Assembly (NCBI RefSeq): GCF_010993745.1
Contig: NZ_WOTN01000002.1
Span: 930,001-994,000 of the forward strand
Reading direction: 5' to 3'
Source: Fodinicola acaciae
GTDB lineage: Bacteria > Actinomycetota > Actinomycetes > Mycobacteriales > HKI-0501
DNA length: 64,000 nt
In this document: positions 32,467-40,198 of the stretch, one piece after another
Position numbering within the stretch: position 1 is the stretch's first letter
Layout of the letters: each line of letters opens with the position of its first letter
Position numbers and translations under genes: made by a program
The notes under the pieces: model-generated
The model's database searches: none
What the model saw: the letters and a program-made list of their open reading frames with translations, nothing else
What the model was told of the DNA's origin: nothing

Positions 32467-33204
32467 GTGATGAGCCAGCAGCAAAGTCCCATGCCGGTGA
32501 TGAACCAGGCAGGCGGCTCCAGTGCGATCACCATGGAGCACGTCACCAAGAACTACTCCAGGTCCGGCCGGCCGGCACTCGACGACATCAACGTGCGGGT
32601 CAGCAAGGGTGAGTTCGTCTTCTTCATCGGACCCACCGGCTCGGGCAAGTCCACCTTCATGAAGCTGCTGCTGAAGGAGGAGAACCCGACCCGCGGCAAG
32701 GTCACGCTGGCCGGCCGGGACCTGTCGCAGGTGCGCGGCTGGAAGGTGCCGCGGATGCGGCGCAGCGTCGGCTGTGTGTTCCAGGACTTCCGGCTGCTGC
32801 CGACCAAGACCGCCGCCGAGAACGTGGGCTTCGCGCTCGAGGTGATCGGCAAGCCGGCCAACGTCGTACGCCGGGTCGTACCGGAGGTCCTGCAGCTGGT
32901 CGGCCTGGAAGGCAAGGAGGGCCGGCTGCCGCACCAGCTCTCCGGTGGTGAACAGCAGCGCGTGGCGATCGCGCGGGCGTTCGTCAACCGGCCGCTCGTC
33001 CTGCTGGCCGACGAGCCGACCGGAAACCTCGACCCGGACACCAGCATCGAGATCATGCGGCTGCTGGACCGGATCAACCGGACCGGCACCACCGTGGTGA
33101 TGGCCACCCACGACTCCAACATCGTCAACCAGATGCGCCGGCGGGTGGTCGAGCTCGACCGCGGCCGGATCGTCCGCGACCAGGCACGCGGGGTCTACGG
33201 GTAG
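32467..33204 (+). CDS. ftsE: Cell-division ABC transporter-like ATPase FtsE
   Basis: FtsE is the cytoplasmic ATPase that with FtsX couples division to activation of peptidoglycan hydrolases. Walker A is GPTGSGKST, the signature [14 protein letters not shown], Walker [12 protein letters not shown] and the switch His lies in VMATHDSN, all intact. Family members begin at the equivalent of [10 protein letters not shown]; here about 20 extra residues (rich in Gln, Ser, Pro) precede it if GTG 32467 is used. ATG 32533 would give the short form. ftsX follows after 48 bp. Confidence 0.93.
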   Translation: MMSQQQSPMPVMNQAGGSSAITMEHVTKNYSRSGRPALDDINVRVSKGEFVFFIGPTGSGKSTFMKLLLKEENPTRGKVTLAGRDLSQVRGWKVPRMRRSVGCVFQDFRLLPTKTAAENVGFALEVIGKPANVVRRVVPEVLQLVGLEGKEGRLPHQLSGGEQQRVAIARAFVNRPLVLLADEPTGNLDPDTSIEIMRLLDRINRTGTTVVMATHDSNIVNQMRRRVVELDRGRIVRDQARGVYG

Positions 33205-33252
33205 ATCTCCCGGCTCACCCGTTGCTCAGCGACCCCACGTTCTGAGGAAGAA

Positions 33253-34134
33253 ATGCGCGCGAAATTCGTACTGTCCGAAGTCGGCGTCGGCTTGTTCCGC
33301 AACGTCACCATGACCATCGCGATGGTCCTGACGACGGCGATCTCGCTCGCCCTGCTCGGCGCCGGTGGTCTCATCTACAACCAGGTGGGTGAGATGCAGG
33401 ACTACTTCTACACCCGGCTGGAAGTCTCGATCTTCCTCAAGGACGGCGTGACCCCGGAACAGCGCAGCACGCTGGAGAGCGCGCTCAAGAGCGACGCGCT
33501 GGTGGAGAACAGCATCCACGAGACCAAGGCCGACGCGTATTCCCGCTTCCGTGAGCAGTTCAAGGACTCGCCGGAGCTGGTCGCCAACGTACGGCCGGAC
33601 GCGCTGCCGGAGTCCTACCGGGTGAAGCTGAAGGACCCGGCGAAATACCAGGCGGTCGCCGACAAGTACAAGACCTTCGCCGGCGTCGACCAGGTGGTCG
33701 ACCAGAAGCGGCTGGTCGAGCGGCTGTTCAACGTACTGGACACGTTCAGAAACGCGGCACTGCTGGTGGCCTTCGTCCAAGGCATCGCGGCGCTCCTGCT
33801 GATCGGCAACACGATCCAGGTCGCCGCGTACTCCAGACGCCGTGAGGTCTCGGTCATGCGGCTGGTCGGCGCCTCGAACTGGTATATCCAGCTGCCGTTC
33901 GTCCTGGAGGCCGCGATGGCCGGCCTGGCCGGCGCGGTGGTCGGCTGGCTGACCCTGCTCGGCGCCAAGTTCCTGCTGGTCGACAAGCTGCTCGACTCCG
34001 GCACGTTCGTCGGCGTCATCCCCACCTGGGACATGCTGTCGATGATCAACATCCTCGGCATCATGGTCCTGGTCGGCATCGTCCTGGCCTCGGTCGCCGG
34101 CTGGTTCACGCTGCGCTTCCAGATCAAGTACTGA
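33253..34134 (+). CDS. ftsX: Cell-division protein FtsX
   Basis: The 293-residue membrane protein has one N-terminal helix (TMTIAMVLTTAISLALLGAG), an extracellular domain of about 120 residues (VSIFLKDGVTPEQRSTLES begins it) that contacts cell-wall hydrolases, and three C-terminal helices, including RRREVSVMRLVGAS-like sequence after the second helix, the standard FtsX layout. GAGGAAG stands 3 nt before ATG 33253. The gene is followed directly by a full repeat element that separates it from its likely partner, the M23 protein. Confidence 0.94.
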   Translation: MRAKFVLSEVGVGLFRNVTMTIAMVLTTAISLALLGAGGLIYNQVGEMQDYFYTRLEVSIFLKDGVTPEQRSTLESALKSDALVENSIHETKADAYSRFREQFKDSPELVANVRPDALPESYRVKLKDPAKYQAVADKYKTFAGVDQVVDQKRLVERLFNVLDTFRNAALLVAFVQGIAALLLIGNTIQVAAYSRRREVSVMRLVGASNWYIQLPFVLEAAMAGLAGAVVGWLTLLGAKFLLVDKLLDSGTFVGVIPTWDMLSMINILGIMVLVGIVLASVAGWFTLRFQIKY

Positions 34135-34135
34135 T

Positions 34136-34503
34136 CTACCCGCTACGGCGCGAAACTGTCGTACCCCCCTGCCAATCTGGGCCCCCACCCAGATCGGGCG
34201 GGGGGTGGGTTCGCGTGGTTACTTACCTAAGTTCGAAGTTGATCTTGCATGAGGCGTTTAGCGCTAAATGCCTCATTTGCCGGAATGGTGATCGCAAGCA
34301 TGGCCCCCATGCGTGCGCTGGACGCACGCATGGGGGCCATGCTTGCAACCGCCGAGTGACGCATGTGACTAATGCGACCCCCGAGGCGCCAGATCAAGAT
34401 CATTTTCGATGTAGGTAAGTAAACCTCTCAACCCACCCCCCGCCCGTAATGGGTGGGGGAAATGTACGCCTACACGTACGACAGTTTCGCGTTGTAGCGG
34501 GTA
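34136..34503. mobile_element. Full-length composite palindromic repeat (MITE-like), 368 bp, between ftsX and the M23 gene
   Basis: The ends CTACCCGCTACGGCGCGAAA and its inverse at the right (with GTTGTAGCGGGTA) are terminal inverted repeats of about 30 bp. Each is followed inward by a CCCACCC/GGGTGGG hairpin and by related sequence (GTGGTTACTTACC left, GGTAAGTAAACC right). The centre (34294-34346) is a perfect inverted repeat with 24-bp arms and a 5-nt loop. The whole element can thus fold on itself. It has no open frame of note and starts 2 bp after the ftsX stop. Confidence 0.85.
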
Positions 34504-34603
34504 TTTGGGTGCCGGATGTGACACGCTGATACTGCTGTGGCGTTTGTGATTTGCGCATAACAGTCGTACCCTCACCCTCGACTTGAGATTGAGGGAGTGC
34601 GTT

Positions 34604-35860
34604 ATGCGGCGCGCACAGGTGGCGGTGGTGGCTGCGGTGCTGGTCATCGCGGCGATGGTCTGGACCCAGCCGGCGCTCGGCGACAAGAAGCCGACGCCGA
34701 GCGACAAGCAGGCGGTCGACAAGCAGCTCGCGCAGGCGGCGGCGGTGCTGGAAGGCGTCACCGGCAAGGCTCAGCAGGCCGCCGCAGCGCTGGCCAGGGC
34801 CAACGCGATGCTTCCCGGCGCCAAGTCGGCCGTCGCGCGTACGCAGGGCCAGGTGGCCGCCGCGCAGGTGGTGTCGGCCGCGGCCCAGCGTGCGGCGGCG
34901 CAGGCCAAGGCGGCCCTGGCGGCCGCGGCGCAGCAGGTCAGCGCGGCCGACAAGGCGGTGACCGACGCGCGCGACACGGTCGGTACGTTCGCGGCCGACG
35001 CATACAAGGGCATCAGCATGGTCAACCTCGGCGCCATCCTGGAGGCCGAGTCGCCGTCGCAGCTGGCGACCAACATCGCCTATCTCGACCAGGTGTCGGC
35101 CAAGCAGCGCCGCGCGCTCAACGCGGCCACACAGGCACGGCAGTCAGCGACCGAGATCCGCAACGCGTACGCGCTCAAGAAGCAGGCCGCCGACGCGGCC
35201 GCCAGCCAGGCAGCGGCGGCCGTGACGGCCGCGCAGGCGGCGGCCGCGGCGGCGACAGCGGCGCAGACGCAGGTGCAGACGCTGATCACCCAGCAGACGA
35301 GCGCCACCCAGGCCGTCAACGCACAGCGTGCGAACGTGTTGGCGCAGGTCAACCGGCTGCAGGCGGAGTCCAACCGGATCGCGGCCCAGCTCAACCTGGT
35401 GCCGACCTCACCGATCGGCCGCGGCGTGAGCGGCGGTGGCTCGCTGCTCTCGTGGGGTTACCTGATGAAGCCGGTGAACGGCTGGAAGTCCAGCGACTTC
35501 GGCTATCGGTACGACCCGTACTACCGCGTCTGGCAGCTGCACGCGGGCACCGACATCGCCGCGCCGCACGGCACACCGATCTACGCCGCGGCTCCAGGAC
35601 GGGTGGTGCGCGCCGGCTGGAACGGCGGCTATGGCAACTACACGTGCATCTATCACGGCCGGCTGCGCGACGGCCGCGGCGTGACCACCTGCTACGGCCA
35701 CCAGTCGGCGATCCTGGTCGACACCGGCGACTACGTACGCCGTGGCCAGGTCATCGGCCGGGTCGGCACCACCGGCGCCTCGACCGGCAACCACCTGCAC
35801 TTCGAGGTGCGCCTCGACGGCACGCCGGTCAACCCGCTGCGTTACCTGGCGATCTCATAG
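34604..35860 (+). CDS. Secreted coiled-coil M23 (LytM) peptidoglycan peptidase, EnvC/RipC-like
   Basis: A signal peptide (VAVVAAVLVIAAMVWTQPALG) is followed by ~270 residues of Ala/Gln-rich coiled coil and a C-terminal LytM domain with HAGTDIAAPHGTPI (first zinc His and Asp, about residue 312) and NHLHFEVR (catalytic and zinc His, about 397-399). Proteins of this form next to ftsEX (EnvC, RipC) are hydrolases or activators steered by the FtsX outer domain. All zinc ligands appear present, so it may be enzymatically active. ATG 34604 has GAGGGAG 7 nt upstream. Its last 19 bp overlap the convergent lipoprotein gene. Confidence 0.88.
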   Translation: MRRAQVAVVAAVLVIAAMVWTQPALGDKKPTPSDKQAVDKQLAQAAAVLEGVTGKAQQAAAALARANAMLPGAKSAVARTQGQVAAAQVVSAAAQRAAAQAKAALAAAAQQVSAADKAVTDARDTVGTFAADAYKGISMVNLGAILEAESPSQLATNIAYLDQVSAKQRRALNAATQARQSATEIRNAYALKKQAADAAASQAAAAVTAAQAAAAAATAAQTQVQTLITQQTSATQAVNAQRANVLAQVNRLQAESNRIAAQLNLVPTSPIGRGVSGGGSLLSWGYLMKPVNGWKSSDFGYRYDPYYRVWQLHAGTDIAAPHGTPIYAAAPGRVVRAGWNGGYGNYTCIYHGRLRDGRGVTTCYGHQSAILVDTGDYVRRGQVIGRVGTTGASTGNHLHFEVRLDGTPVNPLRYLAIS

Positions 35861-36282
35861 CTGGAGATCGAGAAACAGGCCTCGTCGTCGATCGCGTTCG
35901 CGTTCTGGTCGATGGTGATCCGTACGGGATGGCCGTCGGTCGGGTCGTGGTCGATCGTGGCGACATGCGCGCCGTGCTGCCGCGCACGCGCCAGCTCGGC
36001 GAGCAGCCCGCCGATGGTCGGCACCGGATCGCCGTGCGACGGATGCGCCACCGCATAGCGGCCCGCCTGGTCCAGCCCGGTCGCACGGGTGACGTGGTGA
36101 CCGGCGACCTCCACTCGAAACCGTCCGAACAGCGGTCGCTCGCCACAAGTCGAGTCGAGGACGTATGCATAGCTCGCCGGCTCCGTCCACTGGCTCGGTG
36201 ACGGGGTCGCGCGTACGAGCTGCTCCGGCTGGTGAGCGCAGCCAGCCAGCAGGGCGACCGACAGGAACATGGCAGCTTTCAT
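35842..36282 (-). CDS. DUF6174-type lipoprotein
   Basis: The 146-residue protein has a lipoprotein signal with lipobox LLAGC (Cys 15). The mature part contains [27 protein letters not shown] and [22 protein letters not shown], which match the DUF6174 pattern (YxY...PT...L). Two Cys could be disulfide-bonded outside the cell. Function unknown. Its 3' end overlaps the M23 gene by 19 bp in convergent orientation and its promoter region abuts that of smpB. Confidence 0.75.
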   Translation of the reverse strand: MKAAMFLSVALLAGCAHQPEQLVRATPSPSQWTEPASYAYVLDSTCGERPLFGRFRVEVAGHHVTRATGLDQAGRYAVAHPSHGDPVPTIGGLLAELARARQHGAHVATIDHDPTDGHPVRITIDQNANAIDDEACFSISSYEIAR

Positions 36283-36375
36283 GGCCGTTGGATGTGGCCG
36301 GCGGTCGTACGGTTCCCAAAAAATCGTTTCGGCGGCTCACGTAAACTTGCCGTTCGGATCATCTGGAGGTGTGCT

Positions 36376-36852
36376 GTGCCGCGCGAGACAGGTCGCAAGG
36401 TCATCGCGTCCAACCGCAAGGCGCGGCATGACTACGCGATCATCGACACGTACGAGGCCGGTGTCATGCTGACCGGCACCGAGGTCAAGTCGCTCCGGCT
36501 CGGCCGTGCGTCGCTGGTCGACGGCTTCGCATTGATCGAGGACGGCGAGGTCTGGCTGCACGGCGTCCACATCCCCGAATACCTGCAGGGGACGTGGACC
36601 AACCACGCGCCGCGCCGCAAGCGCAAGCTGCTGTTGCACCGCGGCGAGATCGAGAAGCTGATCGGCAAGACCCGCGAAGGCGGGCTGACGCTGGTGCCGC
36701 TGTCGCTCTATTTCGTCGACGGGAAGGTCAAGGTCGAGCTGGCGCTCGCGCGAGGCAAGCGCGCGTACGACAAGCGCCAGGATCTGGCCCGCCGCGACGC
36801 CGACCGCGAGGTGCTGCGCGCGCTCGGCCGGCGCACGAAAGGGATGGGTTGA
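36376..36852 (+). CDS. smpB: SsrA-binding protein
   Basis: SmpB binds tmRNA and brings it to stalled ribosomes for trans-translation. The 158-residue protein has [26 protein letters not shown] and the C-terminal tail [14 protein letters not shown], which enters the mRNA channel. GGAGG stands 6 nt before GTG 36376. Its RNA partner gene, ssrA, is 936 bp downstream. The stop overlaps a TTG start of the amidohydrolase gene. Confidence 0.96.
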   Translation: MPRETGRKVIASNRKARHDYAIIDTYEAGVMLTGTEVKSLRLGRASLVDGFALIEDGEVWLHGVHIPEYLQGTWTNHAPRRKRKLLLHRGEIEKLIGKTREGGLTLVPLSLYFVDGKVKVELALARGKRAYDKRQDLARRDADREVLRALGRRTKGMG

Positions 36853-37736
36853 CCGAGCCGCCGGCCATCGACGCCGACATCCCGGCGTACTGGCGGTCGC
36901 TCGGCCTGCCGGGCCTCATCGACACCCACACGCACTTCCTGCCGCGGCGGATGCAGGAGAAGGTGTGGGCCTACTTCGACCGGGGCTCGGCCAACTACGG
37001 CACCGAGTGGCCGGTCGTCTACCGGCTGCCGGAGGCTGCTCGCGTCGAGTTGCTGCGGTCGTGGGGCGTACGCGCGTTTCCCTCGCTGCCCTATCCGCAC
37101 AAGCCGGGGATGGCCGCCTGGCTCAACGACGAGGCCCTGAAGTTTGCCGCCGGAGTGCCCGAAGTGCTGCCGTCGGCGACGTTCTTTCCGGAGCCTGAGG
37201 CGCTGTCGTACGTGACGGCCGCGCTCGACGCCGGCGCGCGGATCTTCAAGGTCCACGTGCAGATCGGCGGCTTCGACCCGCGCGACGAGGTGCTGGCGCC
37301 GGTCTGGGGCCTGCTCGCCGAGGCATCAGTGCCGGTCGTCGTGCACTGCGGCTCCGGTCCACTGCGTGGCGCGTACACCGGCCCGGGACCGTTCGGCGAG
37401 GTGCTGGCGGCACATCCGGCGCTGGTGGCGGTCATCGCGCACGCCGGCATGCCGGACTACGGCGCGTTCCTCGACCTGGCGGCGGCGTACCAGCGTGTCT
37501 ACCTCGACACCACGATGGTGGCGACCGACTTCACCGAGTCGCTGATGCCGCTGCCAGCGCCCGTAGCCGCACGTTATGCGGACTTCGGCGACCGCATTCT
37601 GTTCGGCTCGGACTTCCCGTCGATCCCGCACTCGTACGCCCACCAGCTCGCATCCATCCACCGCCTCGGCTTCGGCTCCGCGTGGCTGCGCGCCGTCCTC
37701 CACGACAACGCCGCCGCGCTCTTCGGCATCGGCTGA
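36849..37736 (+). CDS. Amidohydrolase-2 family metal-dependent hydrolase
   Basis: A TIM-barrel protein of 295 residues with the metal ligands of the family: HTH in [10 protein letters not shown] near residue 25, HVQIGG and VVVHCGSGP in mid-protein, IAHAGMPDY and a late Asp in [13 protein letters not shown]. The family contains decarboxylases and hydrolases (ACMSD-like), so substrate is open. TTG 36849 overlaps the smpB stop (TTGA) and gives a start just before the conserved first strand; no better start exists in frame. The coupling to smpB is curious but may only reflect compact packing. Confidence 0.8.
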   Translation: MTEPPAIDADIPAYWRSLGLPGLIDTHTHFLPRRMQEKVWAYFDRGSANYGTEWPVVYRLPEAARVELLRSWGVRAFPSLPYPHKPGMAAWLNDEALKFAAGVPEVLPSATFFPEPEALSYVTAALDAGARIFKVHVQIGGFDPRDEVLAPVWGLLAEASVPVVVHCGSGPLRGAYTGPGPFGEVLAAHPALVAVIAHAGMPDYGAFLDLAAAYQRVYLDTTMVATDFTESLMPLPAPVAARYADFGDRILFGSDFPSIPHSYAHQLASIHRLGFGSAWLRAVLHDNAAALFGIG

Positions 37737-37788
37737 GGACTAATTCGCTTGGCCGACGCGTTATGCTTGGTGTCTGTCCGTACAACCA

Positions 37789-38158
37789 GGGGGTGAATGG
37801 TCTCGACTCCGGACGTCGAGTCAGGGGAAGCGTGTCGAGGAAGCCGACGATCATCTCGTTAACGACTAACGTCGGAAACCAATAAGCGCCGCTCCTAAGC
37901 AGCGCCAGCTCGCTCTCGCCGCCTAGGCCAGAGCGACTGTGTCAGACCGGGGATGTCTCCGACCCGGATCCTGGCATCGACTAGGGGACTCACCGGTCCA
38001 GCCGGCCACGGGTTGGATCGGGACATCGCACAGTGGCTGGGCCTGTCGCACCAGCTTGCTCGCGTGACTGGTGAGGCCAAGTAGGGACACCGCGAGCTGC
38101 ACACGGAGAAGCCCTGGCAAGCCGCCGGAGGACCCGGGTTCAATTCCCGGCACCTCCA
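37789..38158 (+). ncRNA. ssrA: Transfer-messenger RNA
   Basis: The 5' end GGGGGTGAATGG pairs with the 3' CACCTCC to form the acceptor stem, and GGGTTCAATTCCCGG near the 3' end is the T arm. After AATAAGC, the same context as in Mycobacterium, the resume codon GCC 37888 opens the tag frame AAPKQRQLALAA, ended by TAG at 37924-37926. The terminal LALAA is the protease recognition end. CCA is not encoded. With SmpB it rescues stalled ribosomes. A strong hairpin follows at 38165. Confidence 0.95.
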
Positions 38159-38164
38159 CTCCTG

Positions 38165-38197
38165 GATGGCTCGTGCTCGCGGAGAGCACGAGCCATC
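38165..38197 (+). terminator. Terminator of ssrA
   Basis: GATGGCTCGTGCTC (38165-38178) and GAGCACGAGCCATC (38184-38197) are perfect complements with a 5-nt loop, starting 6 bp after the tmRNA 3' end and followed by GTCGTTTC. Confidence 0.85.
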
Positions 38198-38215
38198 GTC
38201 GTTTCGGTATCGCCA

Positions 38216-38268
38216 TGGGGGCGGAGCCCCCAGACCCCGGCCCGGGGGGCAAGCCCCCGGACCCGCAG
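38216..38268. repeat. Two GC-rich hairpins downstream of ssrA
   Basis: TGGGGGC-GGA-GCCCCCA and CCGGGGGGC-AA-GCCCCCGG follow each other. Such GGGGCNNNNGCCCC stem-loops are a common intergenic feature of actinobacteria and may back up termination of ssrA. Confidence 0.5.
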
Positions 38269-38312
38269 GTGTGGTGACGTCGTTCTCGTGTGTTGCGCTG
38301 CGTGTGGCGTCG

Positions 38313-38318
38313 TACGCT
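38313..38318 (+). promoter_or_regulatory. -10 box of a leaderless-type promoter for the VOC gene
   Basis: TACGCT lies 6 nt before ATG 38325 with no ribosome site in between. Confidence 0.45.
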
Positions 38319-38324
38319 CGGCGC

Positions 38325-38999
38325 ATGTTTCATCTTGATCATCTCTGCCTCGGTGTCCGCGACTTCGAAGACGGCGTCCGCAGAGTGCACGAGGAGACCG
38401 GGCTCGCCCACTACTACGGTGGCGTCCTGGCTGGCAGCATCGCCAACACGATCTTTCCGCTCGGCGAGGACGTCTACCTGGAGGTCGAGGGTGTGACCGG
38501 TCCCGACGCGTCCAGCTCCGAGGCGGCCGGATGGTTCGACGGGCTCCTGGCCGACGGCGCCGACCGCTGGATGTTCTGGAGCTTGCGCGCCGACACCCTT
38601 GAGGAGATGACCGCGGTCGCGCAGCGGCTCGGCGGCGAGGTGGCGCGGGTTCCCGGTCGCGTCCAGCCCGACGGCACACAGCGCATCATCACCACCGCAC
38701 CCGGCCCCGGCCGCGTCTTCGACACCTGTTGGCGCCGCGGCCTGCCAAACTGGTTCTACCGGGACGACCCGGCAACCAACCCGGACCGTGCGGCGGCCGC
38801 GCACGGTGAGCGTGGGAGGGTCGTGACCCGGCTGGAGATCGGCGCTGACGCGGAGAAACTGCGCGAACACATCGGCGCCGAGACCTTCGACCGGCTGCCG
38901 TTGTCAGTCGTATCGGGCCAGCCAGGCGTGCACGCGGTCACGGTACGCACCGCGTCCGGCCGCGAGGTCACGCTGCGCAGGGATCCGGCCGACCTGTAG
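38325..38999 (+). CDS. Glyoxalase-like (VOC-fold) domain protein
   Basis: The 224-residue protein begins MFHLDHLCLGVRDFEDGVRR, the start of a VOC beta-alpha-beta-beta-beta unit with a potential metal His, followed by TIFPLGEDVYLEVEG, the matching second ligand strand of the Glyoxalase_3-like group. The second half carries DPATNPDR and ends with a short beta-rich segment VHAVTVRTASG. Substrate unknown. ATG 38325 has a TANNNT box 6 nt upstream and lies at the conserved N-terminus. Confidence 0.78.
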   Translation: MFHLDHLCLGVRDFEDGVRRVHEETGLAHYYGGVLAGSIANTIFPLGEDVYLEVEGVTGPDASSSEAAGWFDGLLADGADRWMFWSLRADTLEEMTAVAQRLGGEVARVPGRVQPDGTQRIITTAPGPGRVFDTCWRRGLPNWFYRDDPATNPDRAAAAHGERGRVVTRLEIGADAEKLREHIGAETFDRLPLSVVSGQPGVHAVTVRTASGREVTLRRDPADL

Positions 39000-39017
39000 A
39001 AGTCCCGATGACTTTTG

Positions 39018-39044
39018 GACTCGGCTCGAGTCGACATAGTCGAC
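39018..39044. promoter_or_regulatory. Overlapping palindromes upstream of the DUF899 gene
   Basis: GACTCG-GCT-CGAGTC (39018-39032) overlaps GTCGAC-ATA-GTCGAC (39030-39044). They lie 24-50 bp before ATG 39068, where a regulator could act on the promoter. Confidence 0.4.
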
Positions 39045-39067
39045 ACCCGTACGCCGAAGGGACACCC

Positions 39068-39745
39068 ATGAGCGCACTACCGCCTGTCGTCGACGCGGAG
39101 ACCTGGCAGCGACAGCTCGACGACCTGCGAAAGCGGGAGAAAGCCGCCACCAGAGAGCTCGACGCGATCGCCGCGCAGCGCCGCCACCTGCCGATGGTCG
39201 AAATGCCGGACTACACGCTGGAAGGCGAGAACGGTCCGACGCGGCTCGTCGACGTGTTCGACGGCAAGTCGCAGCTGATCGTCTACAACCACATGTGGTC
39301 GCCCGGCGAGGAATGGCAGTGCGGCGGCTGCACCAGCCTGACCTCGCAGTACACCCGGCTCGACTTCCTGGCCAAGTACGACGCGCGGTTCGTCATCGTG
39401 ACACAAGGGACGATCGAGGAAGCGGTTGCGTACAAGCGCAAGGTCGGCAACACGATGGCCTGGTATTCGACCGCCAACAGTCCGTTCGGCGCGGATGTCG
39501 ATGCGCCGGCCGGCGGCGGTTTCGCGGTCAACGTGTTCCTGCGCGACGGCGACACCGTCTATCGGACCTGGCACACCAACGGCCGCGGCACCGAGCAGCT
39601 GGCCTACACCTTCGCGCTGGTCGACGTGCTGCCGTACGGCCGGCAGGAGGAATGGCAGGACTCGCCAGAAGGTTGGCCGCAGTCGCCGACCTACAGCAGG
39701 TGGAGCAGCTCGCAGGAAATCGCCGCGCTATACGGAAAAGCCTGA
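39068..39745 (+). CDS. DUF899 family thioredoxin-like protein
   Basis: The 225-residue protein has the DUF899 features: an N-terminal helix WQRQLDDLRKREKAATRELD, a strand with VYNHMWSP, then CGGCTSLTSQY (an atypical CxxC, here CGGC) and VNVFLRDGD with the C-terminal DVLPYGRQEEWQDSP. The thioredoxin-like fold suggests a redox role, which is unproven for the family. GAAGGG lies about 8 nt before ATG 39068. The gene is convergent with the operon of exported proteins. Confidence 0.85.
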   Translation: MSALPPVVDAETWQRQLDDLRKREKAATRELDAIAAQRRHLPMVEMPDYTLEGENGPTRLVDVFDGKSQLIVYNHMWSPGEEWQCGGCTSLTSQYTRLDFLAKYDARFVIVTQGTIEEAVAYKRKVGNTMAWYSTANSPFGADVDAPAGGGFAVNVFLRDGDTVYRTWHTNGRGTEQLAYTFALVDVLPYGRQEEWQDSPEGWPQSPTYSRWSSSQEIAALYGKA

Positions 39746-39788
39746 CGCGACATCCGGCGGCCGGTGGCCGGCCGCCGGATATCTCACG

Positions 39789-40178
39789 TCAGGTGTGCCA
39801 GGCGCCGGACTCCGCGCAGTCGTCCGGCCAGTTGTTCACTTCGGTGCAGACCTTGACGAATATGTACGGATGCGTGTTTTCGTCGAAGTCGAAGTTGTAT
39901 GTCTCCGGCGCGCCGGCATATCCGTTGTAGTTCCAGTGTTTCGGATGCCAGTCACCGTTGGGGTAGCGCCACTGGAAATAGGTTGGATGGCCGTCTGCGG
40001 CCAGGTCGTGGAGCACGAAGATGTCGCCGGTCTGGTGGAAGTCGACACGCGCACTTTTCGCGCTGTTCCACAGATAGTGCACGGTGTCCGCGCTCGCCGG
40101 CGTGCCGGTGGCGAGCATTGCCGCGCCGGTCGCGCCTGCGACGGCCGCGCAAGCGATGCGGCGTAACGAGTGGGTCAT
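39789..40178 (-). CDS. Small secreted protein, last gene of an exported-protein operon
   Basis: A 129-residue protein with a signal peptide (IACAAVAGATGAAMLATGTPASA) and a mature part of ~98 residues rich in Tyr, Trp, His and Asn, with two Cys near the C-terminus (VCTEVNNWPDDC) that can form a disulfide. No family recognised. GGAGGAC precedes the ATG. It is separated by 20 bp from the upstream TagC-like gene and should be co-transcribed with it. Confidence 0.7.
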   Translation of the reverse strand: MTHSLRRIACAAVAGATGAAMLATGTPASADTVHYLWNSAKSARVDFHQTGDIFVLHDLAADGHPTYFQWRYPNGDWHPKHWNYNGYAGAPETYNFDFDENTHPYIFVKVCTEVNNWPDDCAESGAWHT

Positions 40179-40198
40179 GTCAGGTCCTCCTTGTACGG

